In this document: positions 25,730 to 40,400 of the stretch, in pieces
Numbering within the stretch: the stretch's first letter is position 1
How the letters are laid out: every line of letters starts with the position of its first letter
Source of the DNA: Solen grandis
Taxonomy: Eukaryota > Mollusca > Bivalvia > Adapedonta > Solenidae
Assembly: GCA_021229015.1 (NCBI GenBank)
Contig: CM037792.1
Coordinates: forward strand, 45,009,083 to 45,073,082
DNA: 64,000 nucleotides
Direction of reading: 5' to 3'
The notes under the pieces: model-generated
Told to the model about the DNA's origin: nothing
What the model saw: only the letters and a program-made list of their open reading frames with translations
Databases searched by the model: none
Position numbers and translations under genes: made by a program

Positions 25730-28700
25730 TTTTAAAGTTAACAAACCGCCCCCTTCATCATATTTGTAATTACAGCGAAATTTATTTAAATATTTTATGA
25801 ACAAAATAGATCTTACAGGTTTAGTTAAATATTGGACGTAGTATAACAAGGTCTAATAGAGAGAGACAACCCCACTAAAATACTGTAGATGATAAAAGGA
25901 CATGATACAAAAATGATACTTATAGGACAATTATTTTCAACGATTTCCGTCAAATATGGGCGGCTATTTTTGGCCATACTGATATACACGGTCTTAAATT
26001 CGATCCTGTCTTTAACATCCTTCCTGTTCGTTATTTTGTGCAGGTATTCAGTATTTCACAACCCCTGTATTGTAACATCGTATTTCAAATCAAATCATTT
26101 CCAAATCGATAAACTGCAGTGAAAACCCTTGCTGACGTGAGTGAACGTTTAATGGAAATAAATGATAGCTGTAGAGAAAACCTCCACGACAAATTAAATC
26201 AGGTTATAAGAGGGGGTGTGAAAAGAGGAGACAATTTCTGAAGAAAATTCATTTAAATCTGGTTGTCGTCTTGATAAACGTTTTCTGCTTAAACTTTTCG
26301 TGACTGGTGCCATTGGTATATAGTACAGTAACTATCAGTGGCAAATTCCAAAGTGTTTGAAATAATGAATAAAACAAATGAAATAGAAAAATGGTCATCG
26401 GTTACACCTTTATAGCTTAATAAGAGGATAAAGTGAACATGGAATATGCAGCACATTTTTTTGCAAACTTTCAAAATGTGCGAACTCGCATTTATCCAGC
26501 ATTTCTTATCGGTTAAATAAGTTTTTTTTTTTCATTATTTTAATGCAATTTACATGAAAAGTTCAGATCTTTAATTCCGTTTTAAGACTAGAAAAAACAC
26601 TAACTAAAAAAATACGGCTTGGTCCACAAGAAACTCTGTGCATCAGGTGAAACACGCTAGAATATTATGATAATTTGGCTCTCAATTTGAATGAGATGCA
26701 TTATAGGCTGCAATAAACCTGTTAAAATGGATATATAGCTTCTGATTTTGAAAAACTGCATGGCTTTTATTATGATGGACTGTTTTAACGTGTTCTAAAG
26801 AGACTTTAAATGTTAATAAATGAATTGAATTAGTTGCGATTCAAGTCATCTCTGAAGACATTTCAACACTTAATAATAATGTAGATTAATATAAGTTATA
26901 ATTAATGATAAATGAGGCAGGTTAACTCTCATCAGATGTTACTAAATGATAAGTTAACCTTTTTACAACGATCTTGCTGAAAAAAGTTAAAGAGTTATTT
27001 CTTTTTTAAAAACACACCACGGTAATGTACTTCTTTTCTTGAAGTTATACAACTATATCTTGACATACGCTACTTAGATCACTTCATTGACATCTGGTTG
27101 ATTCTGGTTTTCCGTGCTAAAGTAAATAATTCCACATTAACGCTAATGTAGGTAAAACACCCTTTACCAATATTCATTGTTATGTTCCAAAATCACTTAA
27201 AGCTAAGCACTTCCTTAGGTGTTCTAAGATTGAATAATTATTAAAGTGAAAATTCTTGCAACTTTCTGTCTTAACCATGATACTGAAACATCATATATGC
27301 TTTGACAAGAAAAACACAACATTCTAGAAATGACGAATATACAAGCAAGCAAAACAAAGAATAGGGCAAAGAAATACAACTACTGAGAAAATGCATGTCA
27401 AATGAAGTAATGATGAAATATGAGTAATGTTTTTTACCCCGAGATTTTGGAGCTTGCAGAAATAGAGACTATATTACAAGAGTTTGTGTTTACACCGATT
27501 TTACCACTGATCTGCGATTTGCCAGTGCAGTAGTTTAGGTGACCCGTAACCATGGTTATCTCAGCCTATCTTGACTGCTTCTGTTTCCACGAGCTCTCTT
27601 AGTGCGCCTGAAACATGACGCTTTGCTCTCATGGCCCGTAACCATTTTGGCATAACTTTGGCGTATCATGGCCTCGCTGTTGCCAGGCGGCGCTTCACAG
27701 CAATTATCAAATTGTTTCAATGGCCGATGATTAGATGGGCGATCCGTCAGGGTGGAATTATGCGACCGGTGTACTTTTTTGTAGTATTAATTTCAAAAAA
27801 GAATGTTCCAGACTGCGTTATCATGTTTTATTGGATGATTGTATTACGTAATACAGAAAAGGTTCACTATCAAAGAATAGGCCATAAAACGGCGCATTTT
27901 ATTTAGAGATATTGCAGGATAAAGGCACGGTAATCAGACTAGGTGCATACGGCGGATAGGCTCTATAACTTCCCCCTTCTGAAGGTGCCATAATGGTAAT
28001 TAGGATAAGGATGAACCTGGTTTTAAGGGCAAGGATCCGCGACATAACCATGTGTTCACGATTGACTGGTCCACTAGTGTGTAAAACAATTGCTCTCTCA
28101 CGATGTAACGGTGATTCGAACGTGAAGCAGTCTATTTAATTAAAATTGGAGTACAAAATAGAATACAATTGTTGAAGTTGGTGCATATAATGGCGGTATT
28201 TCAAGTTTTAAACATATTTATTATAAAGACAGATTTATTTCTTCATTAAAAATAAATAAATAAAGTTTTACCCTGTTGGGTTGCCGCGACACTCCGAATT
28301 AACAAGAAGGCGGATTTTTTTTTTTTTTTTTTTTTTTGCACAATTGAACCTGATTTATTTTCTTGTATCCTCTGCTTCTCTATCAGAAGTCGTTCATAAG
28401 CGTCTTGTTTAAAATTCTCGCAGTTTTTCCCAAATCTTCTATTTATCTCCAGGTTTTTTGTTTCCCTAATATTAAGAAATTGGCAATATTTCCTCCAAAA
28501 CATGGTATTAAGGCCCCTTTCCCTCTAGATTGTATCTATCAAAATTGATATTTGTTCTTATATGCAGAATATGAAACTAAAACGAAGTATTTCTTGTCTC
28601 AAATCTGAGGTCTGCATTTTTAATTCAGTTATTAGGCGTACATGTATATACATTTATTTACTCGCTTGTACATTTGAATGTTATTTCTTTCAGCTATCAA

Positions 28701-30502
28701 TGCTTTCGGAAAAAAAAGAATAAATAACTTTGTGTATACAATACTCATATCAACGTAATAATTTGATTAACTTTAAGATGAGTTAATTTAATTTATTTGT
28801 ATATATTTACGTGATCTGTGTTTAACTGTATCTAATATCATTTATTTCAAGGTGACATATAGGTCCGTTGGGCTGGGTGTAGTTGTTTATGTTTTTTAAT
28901 ATGTTCTTTTGAATTGTACATTACACATGTCACTATAACAAAAATATATATCCATCTGCTGAAATATTTACACCAAATGTAATATATTACTGAAAGAAAT
29001 AATGCAATTGATTTAACAATATTTCAATTCCGAGGTTTATTGCCAATTCGGCATTATATCTGTGTCTATGAAATAAATTACATTTGGTCAAATATCATCT
29101 TTCCATCCAATATGATATGCTAATATTAAAAAATGAAAATTATATAGAAGATGAGTATATAATTATTATGAATTAAGTAGTAGTTACACCAATATGTTTC
29201 CCGTATCTCCTTAACATAGCATTCGAGTAATGCCCAGATTTTGCAACATTTGTAATACCTTTACTATATTATCATTATACATTACTTCACATACGTTTTT
29301 GTGGTACATCAATACACTTATTTGTTTTAAATCACGGTTTATTAGAAAGCTTTCAATGTAGATAAAATAATATTCAGAATCAACAACTTTTTGATAGCAA
29401 CATTTGCGTATTCTGCTATTTTCTCATAGTATTTGAGTATCTCCCAGTTTCAATTTCTTAACATTGAAAACACAATCATATCTCAGATATATTTTTCCCT
29501 GATGGCTGTATTAGTTACACTACAGATATGTCTTATATGAAGCATGATTGCAGACATTCTCTTGCAACAGAGTGTATCAAGTAAAATCACAATGTTGTGT
29601 TTTGAATATAATTATCGATTAGCAGTCTTACTTCGGGTTCTTGATTTTACATTTTTAAAGCAGTTCGATCCATTTTAGGTTAATACGATAGTTTTTATTA
29701 TCACATTTTATATAGTAATATCAAAACGTATATGTTTATTATCCGAATATAACATTTACATTTTTATGTATATAAGCCATTCATAATATATTAAAATGAT
29801 GCCATATTATTTGCAGTATATATTATATGAAAGAATGTCACATATTTATATATAATGTTACAGTCTTCTATAAGATAATATAATCTTTTTTATCGTGACT
29901 TGTGTTTTACAATATGAAAGTAAAGAAATACATATAACTGTATTAAATACGAACACCCAGCCCAACAGGCCTATAAGTCACCTCAAAAACTGTAAATCAA
30001 TCACGTGATAAGAGATGAGTATTTAGTAAAGTTACACAAAACCAGTTAAATTTCCTTAGTCTGAACATAAATATGTATGAGATATTAAAGAGAAACATTC
30101 TTAGTATTGTATAACAATGCATATCAGCTAATGCTAATAAAATATCAAATATTAGTATTATAATGAAACTGACACATAGTGAGACTGAGAGTGTAGAGAA
30201 ATAGTATAACATGAGCTATGCAAAGCGAATTAACGTTAAGGTTTATTGTATCAAGTCATCGTGTCTTTATATAGAGAGTATGTACCATGAATAAATAATC
30301 AAATGTACATCATGATAATTAACATTATATTCAAGTGAAGTATTAAAAAATATTGTATATAATTGGAAAATCATTTTTTCTTTAAATAGTTTTTTTCTTA
30401 CATAGTTGAGAAATGCTAAAAATAACATATAAAGCAGTTTAAGGTTTCCATTTATTTTTATCTCTATCTATAAGACACTTTTGTGTTTTTGGTGTGTGTG
30501 TT

Positions 30503-30569
<67 letters not shown>

Positions 30570-33500
30570 TTTTTGTTTGGTTGTTGTTGTTTCATCGTAC
30601 TTTGCAAACATATAATGATGGTTAGGAAATTGAAAGGCCAAAGAAACAAATGGTCATTTTTTAATAAAAGATCCTCTATCCAAAAATGAATGTAAAGATT
30701 AGCTTATATTGTAGAAAAAAATAATACTTAACATAATTTTGATTAAATCTGCCATAGGATACAATGATAGCGATATCTTTATACACATGTCAGAATGCAT
30801 GCTTTATATTGTGCTATAATGAGGGGTTTATTTATCTGCTGTTCTTGAAAACCTATCAGGATGCTAATTCTGCTGTGCTATATTTAGAACCATCTCAAGT
30901 AAGTGCAAAGTGGGAAATGAATGATTGCTGATAGTGGTGTTGAAAGCGTGGTATGGTCCTGCCGAACAAAGAATTTATCACAGGATGCTAAACTGTTGAA
31001 ACTTTTCTTAGAGATAAAATTTTGTTTCCACGATAAGACTTGATTTTTTTTTTGTGGCGAGTTTTATGACCAGTGCGTCTGGCCGTTTGCTGAAATTTTC
31101 GCAAAGGGGAAAATCAGATAAAATGAGATATATATGAAACAGTAGACACGCTTTTGCTGGAGACTTAATCAGATACTTTCCGAGGTGTTAACCTAATCTG
31201 TCCATATAATTGAATTTTAATTGAAACATTTGCACAAAATATTGATAAGAAGCTGCATGTATTTTGTTTGTACCAAACTGCACGCATCGCAAATCGCGGT
31301 TTCAGATTTTGTTTTCAAAGAGAGGCAGTTTGATTATCTATCACAGAACATTGTTTGTAACCTTCACATCCTTTGTTCCATTAATCTGGATAAACTATAA
31401 AATAATAGTAGTAATGATAATAATAATAATAATAATAATAATAAAACTCCCACTTGCTTGTGTCCCATTTGAGAAACCCACTTTAAGAATTAACATATAT
31501 CCTGATGTGTAATGACAAACTATCAAGTATGCTCGATTTTATTTATTTATTTATTTTTTAAATAGGTAATTTATTTAGAATCCTGAACACAAACATGGAA
31601 AAACTACAAATATCTTTTTTTTCTCAAATTTTTCAATAAATTAGAATTAATGCTTCATGGGGATATAAGATGAAAAATCATGAAACTTATAAAATAATAA
31701 TAATTTTACATCAAACTTTAACACCTGTAAGGGTCCACTATTCAAAACTGAATCCTTTTTAAAACATTATACAATTCGAGCAGTTTTCTATCATTTCCAA
31801 TTGGCAGCTATTTTTCTGATTGTTAACCGAAAATCCTAACGCTACAAAATAATTCTCATTTAAAAAGGATTTGACAAAACCTTTAATCATTTCTTTTTAA
31901 ATATCAATCTTACTTAAGATATAAGATTAACTACCTACAAAATTACCTATATCTTGATTAATCGTGCTGACCCTGTGCCAACAACATCTCTTTAAATCTG
32001 TTCGTCCGCCTGCTTGTGCCGTTTTTGAAATGCTCAATTATCAAATATGTCGTTTTCTTTATTGAGTATAAGGATTGCATATAATGTTTCATTAATGTTT
32101 ATTTTTATTTAATTAATTTATTTTTTATTTATTTTTATTTTTTTTTTTTTTATTTTTTTTTTTTATTTTTTGTTTGTTTTTTTTGTTTTTTTGAGTATGT
32201 GTAAAGCTGACTGCTTGCATCATTAACCCACCATCTGTCCACCAGGTGCGCAACGGAGGCGGAACACTACCGGGGTGACCGCGGAACTCTTTGAACAACA
32301 CCAAGGCGCTCATATCTTACAGGTCAGTGCAACATTTTCATGCATATCGGCTGGGGTTATCCTAAGATCTTGCCAGCTTCTGTGCTCTGAACCAATCAAA
32401 AAAGAAAACATACTGAAATTCTGCGCTATTACGTAAAGGAATAGTTAAAGGAAGTGCATGTATCACTCTAATGGTCACGATTTTAAATCTGTATTATTTC
32501 ACAAGTACAAGATAAATCTTATTGTATTTTAACCTTCGTTTAAAGGTGTTATTGATATTTGCTTTACATTACCCCAATTTCGGCGTCAGTGGTAAAAATG
32601 AAACACCCAAGCAACACAAGAATGGATTTGATTCATATACTGGTGAATAAGGTTTAACCAACTGGTCACCAAGGTAACCATAAATATACACTCAAAGGAA
32701 TTTCTAACCCCAATTATAGATTTTTCATGATTTTAAAGAAATAGGGTTATACATTTTATTCAAGCAAAATTATTTATTTCAAACAATGTTTAAGTTATAA
32801 TGTGGTACAATATTTCAGGTGTACATACGCATTTGTTTGACTGTTGAAATGTTGGCAGTAACACACTAAAATAACAGTTGTAAACTGTATAAACATTTTT
32901 TTGTAAATTATGAAAAGTCTAGTAGAAGTTTAAATTTTTTTATTAAAACATGTACATTACATGTAAATGTTTTACTTAAATGTCATAAATAAAATGCTCC
33001 TCAATTTTGCACGACATGATTTGCTTTAACCAAGGTTTTCGTTCACGTATATTCTATATTTTGGGCAACATAATCAGTTTTATAAAAAATACATTCGACA
33101 CCTAAGCAATATTTACGCAAGTATCAAAACATATTATAGTTCGTATATGTAAAAACAACTCACAAAGAATCACCCTGGGCTGAATGCCACTTATCAACGA
33201 CCCTTTCTCAAACTTCCACCGACTGTTACACAGTCTATGACATCTTTACCAAAGTGTTGCATGAGGCAACTGAGTTGCACCTGTCGCGAAAATCAATGAC
33301 TGTCAAATGCAAAGGTATTGACATTTTACCGGAAGTGATTGACTTTTCCTCCGAAACCTTTTTGGGGCGTAGCTATATAAAATTGATTTTGACCTACTTT
33401 TTCAACCAATCAAATGTTGGTATGCAAATGAAGCCGGCATATGGCTATTTTAGACCAAAATTTCCCCTAATATGTAAAAATGGACTCGGCCCTCAGGGGA

Positions 33501-36500
33501 TGAAGTTGTGCAGTTTATTGTGCGGATCTGGAAACAATAATCGGATATACGCGATTTATGATCTTTCGGTTTCGCTTGGTTACATATGAATTGTCTTTAC
33601 TTTAAAAAAAATCAGCTAATGCATAATATTTAAATGGAAGTTGGTAGGTTACCTTTTTATTTAGTTTGTAAATTAAATCCATTTCGTTATAAAGTCTTCA
33701 CCGCACAGGGGCTCTAAGTTGCACGGGGCGAATCATTTCGTACTTAATGGTGGCATTAAAAATAGGAAGGGAGGACACTATTTTCGGCTATTTTGTGAAT
33801 ATCGCATTTTCGGCAAAGAACGATAAATAAAATGGTTCATATGCATTTGAAATTTATAGAATTATAAAATCGTGCCGTTTCCCGTGTTGATTTTACTCTT
33901 TTAAACGAATAACAAGTGTCCCAATCGAGCTTGACAACAGCCGGGACCGGCTACTTCCGGTTTCTTTTCTAATGAATAAAATGTATACGCGCTCATTGGT
34001 CAATATATTTAAATAAAATACTGTGTAAGCAGGTATGACTTCCCTGTGCCTTCTAGTCCGACAATGATTATATTGCGCCCATTTTCGATCGCGTTGTTTA
34101 TGCTATTCTGGACCTCCGTAACTTAATGAAGTTTTCCCGAGAAATATCAATTTCGTTTACATTTTGATTGACCAATAAAAACTTACCTTTGTATTCTCTT
34201 CTAAAGAAACCGGAAATAGTTGTCCACGGCTGTTGTCATGCTCGATTGAACAATAAATTAACGATTTTGTCGTTACAAGAGAAAAACTACCTCGTTTACG
34301 TTTAGTATTTCTGAATTTATCATTTAAAACATAACTTGGTCCATTTTCAATGTTGAATTTCGTTATAAACGCGTTTTTTCCAAATTTGGTCTCAAAACAT
34401 TGTCCGCCCTTCCTATTTTTAATGTTACCACTAAGTACGAAATGATTCGCCCCATGCAACTTCGAGTCCCCGTGTTTCACCGTACCTCCCATAAGCTTGG
34501 TATTTATAAACATATTTGATAACGTTTCCAAATTTATAATAGTTTAAATCTGTTTTGCATGTTACAAATGGCGCCGAATTCCTTTTTTTTTTAAAGATTT
34601 TTCTTGTTTATTTATCCACCAGTTACGGCCATAATACTGCATTAGGATTTCTCTTTACGTTTAAATGAAATTTAAAATTTAAAATGTATACTCCGACCGA
34701 ATCCGAACGCTTCCAAAGTCTGCCGGTCCGTTGTACGGAATACAGCGGAATATACCTACGTGATTTTGATCGGCAAGAAAAAAGTATCAGCTGTGTGTTA
34801 ACGGGTAGAAAGGAACACCATACCTCGGCCGTCCCCTTACGGAAGGGAACGAAAAGTGCCGAGGTACGAAAGACAAAGGATTATGTATATAACCACAAGG
34901 ACACGTCGCTTTCAAGTCAATCTGAAATTTCATAAATGGACTTTTTAATTGTGTGAAGGACTTAAAGTCGTTATATTGTCTTTCAAAAGATCAACTCATT
35001 TTTACCTTCAACAATACCGCCAATCCTCCCTCGAATAATTTTCATGATTTGAAATAGTAAGACTTTGAAAATGATAAAGTATGTGAGAGTCGTTTCTTGC
35101 ATTTCCCGTGAGCTTTCATGCAGGGCTGGGAAAAAAATTAATCCAGACAGTTTACGGGCTATGACATCATAATTCTGAACCAATCAAAGTCTCTCGCTCG
35201 TATTGATTTATTACATATTACAAAGAAATAGTTCTACAAATTTCATCGAATTAAATTATATAAATATTTGAAACATTAAAAAAAGCAAAATGAAGACGGG
35301 ACAAAAGCATATCTACCATGCCTTGGTGATGTAGAAACAAAAACCCGTACCCTTGGCAATAGAGCCTCAAACATATGAAGGTTACTTATAGTAGTTCTGT
35401 GGCAACAGAAAATTAATACATGTATCTTGAAATTTTTTTATCGTCAATTTAACTTTTTTTCTGATTCAGTATTACATAAAATCTGAATTATACAGTTGTA
35501 TTCCTTTAGACATTGTACTTATCATCTCTTGGCCATGAACCTAAAATAAGAAATAAACAAAAACAGGAAAAAAACAAAACAATGCGGAGACATCGAGAAA
35601 CTATATTTCCCCGGCTGCTTTGATAATTATTGAATTACTATACGGAAGATTTTATCGTTTGTAGACTTCCCCGTTATTGCGCCTCGGGAACCCCCAGTTA
35701 CCAAGATTTCTCTTATAATTGTTTATTTGTATGTAAGTCAGCGCGCTAAACGCCGCGTGATTCTCATGCCAAAATCCCGCCTCCGTCTCGCGGGATTTGC
35801 ACCGGACTTTGATATTGAATCACTTGTGCATTAATAACATTTCTGAGCAGTGTGAATGGCAGTGGTATTAAATTGATGATGAATTGTCTCTTTAGAGACC
35901 CGGCTAAATGCAGGCCATAATCAAATTTGAACCTTCCATTTATTATATGTGGCAGCATAATGAATTGTTTTGGCAAAAGAGGGATTTTACGGAGCTCCGT
36001 GTTATTGCGGGAGATTTCTTCAAAGTCTTTTTCATCCCTAGAAAATTGACTTTTATTAAGTCCGTCACTTTCTCTCCCCGTCCCCACTCAATTGTCCTTA
36101 TTCCATATGCATTGGAAAAGTTTGGATGAGTTTTCCTAATTTCTTTTCTATTTTCATTAGATAAAAATGGCTTAACTATAAAGATTAATTATGCGAAATT
36201 AATCCGTTTTATCATTTCAATGAATAAATTTACTTAATTATTAAAACAAGAACGTTGTTATAGTCAAATTGTTATGTTTTCTTTATTCATTTTACATTAA
36301 TAATAATTACAGATATGGACCTATGTTAAAACTAACTCTTAGGATAGATCTCAACGCTTTGGATAAAGAACTCAGTATGTAAATATTTACAGGATTTTCT
36401 ATTTATTTGGCAATTAATAGTATTATACCTTTCGTTATTCTTAATATTACAGAAATCTCATTCTACCTTATCAATCTTATTTTATTCTTTGAGTAAATTA

Positions 36501-37403
36501 TCATTTTGTTTTATTACATTTTTTTTAATCCGTCAATTAACACTTGCGTTGCTTTTACTAATGAGATAGATACAATCTGCTCATTTTTATTCATTTCACG
36601 GTCGCTGGAAGTATATACGATTTGTTCTTATCATCTGCAATGAAATATCTTTGTTTAAAATTCTATCATTTGCAAGTTTTGTGCCCATATCTCATTCTTT
36701 AAAAATTGCAGTGAATATTAAAATGTTTAAACTGTTGATGGTAAATAATTGGATAACTTTTAATATTAAATCTACTTAAGATATAATAACATAGAAGCTA
36801 TGGACGTTCAGGTAAATAAATGAAATAAATATGTTGGTAAATATATGCACTAGAAATAGACGGATGTCATTCTTTGATTCCTTATATAATGCCAGTACTG
36901 AGACCTACGAAGTAAAAAAAAAAATCTGATTCAGATTAAGGTCTGCTCTAGGAGATTTTCTGTCAGACCACGACACGTTCTACTGTAAAACGCTAAAGTA
37001 TTATTCCGTGTTTCCCATTGCTTAAATAACTTCCAAGTACTCCTGAATTTAGTGAATGACATTTTACACAACGTACGTGATCGCCACAGCGTCACGAGGA
37101 TTGTGGCACGTGACATAACAATCCGGGCGACGTCTAATTGGCTGGGATTGACTGCATGATTGTTATTCCGCGGAAGGAGCCGTGTACCAAGCTATTCTCC
37201 GACTCCCGTGTAAATTACGGTCCTTTTCTGTTCTAACGTATGACTGGTCTGAAATTGGGAGTGTATTTGACGGGTTTTCCTAGATTTATGCGAATTATTT
37301 AAGTATCGAAAAGTGTCTAGACTTAAGATGATTATTTCTTTATTTCTATGTACATTCCATATTATTCATTTATGAGGACTCTATGAGAATCTATTTAATG
37401 TGC

Positions 37404-37449
<46 letters not shown>

Positions 37450-40400
37450 CTTGTACAAAACCTTATAATAGTAATTGAAAGCCAATTTCCAAGATAGAAA
37501 GTATCGTAATAGTTGTCCTTTATATGTTTCAGTCACTGGATGGCTTTGCTTTTACTCTTTGCAACGATGGACGTTTCCTGTACATATCTGAAACCGTATC
37601 GATTTACCTAGGTCTTTCACAGGTAGGTAGCTTATAAAACTGGTTTCTTTCATAACTAGAGCTATCATTGAAGTGATCAATACCCCAGTCAAACTCATTT
37701 TAAAATAGTCAACGGTGATAAAACCAGGCACCGGAAGTTGTCCGTAACTCTTCAAAATAGATAGCTAATAACAGGGAATGGACTCTTTTGTAATGAGACA
37801 TGTCTGTAAAGTGTGTTACTGGCCCTCAAATCTTTATCAGAATAATTAACTGTTTATAAAAGGGAATGAGACGAGACGTTACGGTGCGTCTCAACCTATG
37901 TAACCCTGTCAATCAACTAATGTTCCCTTTGGCATCGTGTATGAGGTTAAATCAACCTGGCGACTTCCGGTTTTGTGGTATCTGAGGTCCTACATCACAG
38001 ATTCACGAAACTGAAACTTAGTAATAATGGGAATGTATTCTGGAAGTAGATACAATTGGTTTTCAAATTTGATTATGTTTTGGATGAACGTACTTCTTAA
38101 ACCAAGCTCATTTATTTGACATATTTTATAATCAATTTTTTTTTTTCTCTGTACAAAAGAGAGAGAGAGAGAGAGAGCAGCTAATGGTACTGTACACACA
38201 AGACCCTTATTTGTAATCCATTTATTGAAAAAAAGAAGAAAACACGTATAGTCTCGTAAAACATTTACATATCAACCTTTCAGTTGATTAAAACGTGTAT
38301 TTACTTGTACCTTTTACATTAAAAATATACACTTTCATTTGTCACACACACACACACCACCTGGTATGCTAAATATTTGCATATGATTAAACCGACCATT
38401 CTATGTGAAATGATAACCTTTCACTCGACCATATATAATTTCATTTTTTTAATACATTGCACTGAACTCAATGAATATTTTCAACGTCGTTGCTATGGCA
38501 GTAAAGTAGACCTAAATGAGCTATTTTACGGGATCAGCCAATTTACCAGGAATACCTAGATCTACAAGGTCTTATCTCGAACACGAATTTAACTATCTAA
38601 GAGCTTAATTCGACAAAGGAATGCTTTTCGCTAACAAGGAAACGTGATATATTTTTAGAACTTCAGCGGGCTAAGCCCATAGTCGCAAAGAATAAGTAAG
38701 CAACATAATCGTCCAAAATTCTAAATCTCCCTTGGCTTTGTCGGTTAAAAAATGGGCTGCTTTACAAGAGCCCCTGGGTTCGAAACTTGGACTCGGAAAG
38801 TTTTTGTGTGTGCGTGTGTGTGTTTCTTTTTCTTTCTTTTTCGCTGGCAAGCATATTTACAGCTCGTAAATTTATCGACAATTTTTTTAAACTAAATTAA
38901 ATCATCCTTTTAACAAGATCATGTATTGAATTTAGAAATGGTGATCGGCTAACTTAGTGTGCGCGAGCTATAGTTTGTTGTTTTATAATATAATATCGAA
39001 CGTTTAAGTTTGTTACAACATGCATCTAAATTGTATAATATAAATATATTTTTACTTTTGATCACAAATTTACTTATTGCATAGTTTAAATGCAACATTT
39101 TATAGATAACTTATAGAATGTGTTTTTACTTACGCCGAATAGCTTTTTTTATATTTATTTTTTAATCTAAATTTCAAACACTTTTTCTAACATCTCTCTT
39201 CGTCACAAGGGTTCTTAGGATAAATGAACATTAACCCCGATCAGACCGGGATGCTTGTCGCATACGCCATTTCCTCGATGGCTCTTGTGATGGCGCTGAC
39301 CCGAGCTCTGAATTATAATGCAACACTGGGGCTTCAGCCGACCGGTTATGTCAAGTGGTTGCAAGGCCTGAACTTGACGTGACCAATATGAGATCAATAA
39401 AGAAATCAACAACTTTATCAGCTATTGAATCTGTTAAACGTTCTCAGTATCAGTAGCAATTTCCCCGGCCCCCTTGTGACGGGTCAATTACTAAACGTCA
39501 ACCCCACAGCCCTTCTGTCACTTAAGTCGTATAGAAGGGCCTTAAGGTCACTTCGCAGACGACTCTTTAGGCGTAATGAAATTTATTTTTTCAGTTAAAC
39601 AAGAGCGCCTATGACCGCCTACTCACTCCCCACTGTTCGGCTGACAGTCACATTAACGCGTTAATCGATTCCCGCGCGCGCCGTGAATTTGTCCCATGTG
39701 GCAGAACTGTCGTCTGCTGCCCTAAAACGCGTTATTTATCTGCCGTTGTTTTGACTGCCTCAAAACTTTTTTTATCCTTGACGTGATGAACAGGATTTTA
39801 ACATTCTTCAAGACTAGGGTCATGCCATACTGGTCTGAGAATGATAAAATAGAAGTGATTTCCTTTTTTTCTTTGGAATACGGCATTATAAATATGAAAC
39901 GTTAATTTTAGATTTTTTAATAGCAAAAAATATCCTTTAAAGTGAAATGAGAAATGATTGTTTTACAATAAGATTTTACATGTTAAAAGCATGGAAACAT
40001 TACATTAAGTTGGAAACGGCATAAAGGTAGCTATTACTGAAGACATACAAGAATGCCTCTATATCAATTAATATACATGACGGAATAATATTGATTAATC
40101 ATCATCATCATCGTTGTTGTTAATTCTTTTTTTTAAATAGAATGACATTACACCATTATCTTATTCTCCAATTTTAGTAAATAATAAGTCATAGTTCTTT
40201 TATGTAGAGCGTATTTTAAAAAAAATCCTTGATAGGGAAAGGACTTTGCGAATGATTAAATTAAGACGGATACCGGAATCTTAAGATATCGTTTATACAC
40301 GTCATATATAAAGTAACGGCGAATTATAAAAGAAGAAAATTACATAAATCGGGAATGTTTTGAAAGTAATTTCATGCTTTCGGTGAAAAGACTTATCACA

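Larger units (their letters stand above)
25648..32245 (+). other. intron 3 of the NPAS3-like gene
   Basis: Holds a (TC)n(TA)n tract close to the donor, a GC-elevated block at 27.5-28.1 kb, a TIR element at 28.85-29.98 kb, (TTTA)n and poly-T tracts. No other exon seen. Confidence 0.6.
32323..37532 (+). other. intron 4 of the NPAS3-like gene
   Basis: Holds an inverted coding-like duplication at 33.7-34.5 kb, further unassigned open frames (33254-33589 and 34684-34935), a hairpin-bearing GC block at 35.6-36.1 kb and a motif cluster at 37.06-37.26 kb. 36130-37060 is plain AT-rich DNA. Confidence 0.6.

Noticed and set aside
33254..33589. 111-codon ORF as a gene
   Set aside because: No recognisable domain, no clear splice sites and no evidence of frame conservation. 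It may belong to the neighbouring duplicated sequence, but this cannot be supported.
35764..36087. 107-codon minus-strand ORF as a protein gene
   Set aside because: The region is open on both strands, has no recognisable domain, and better fits a noncoding block.
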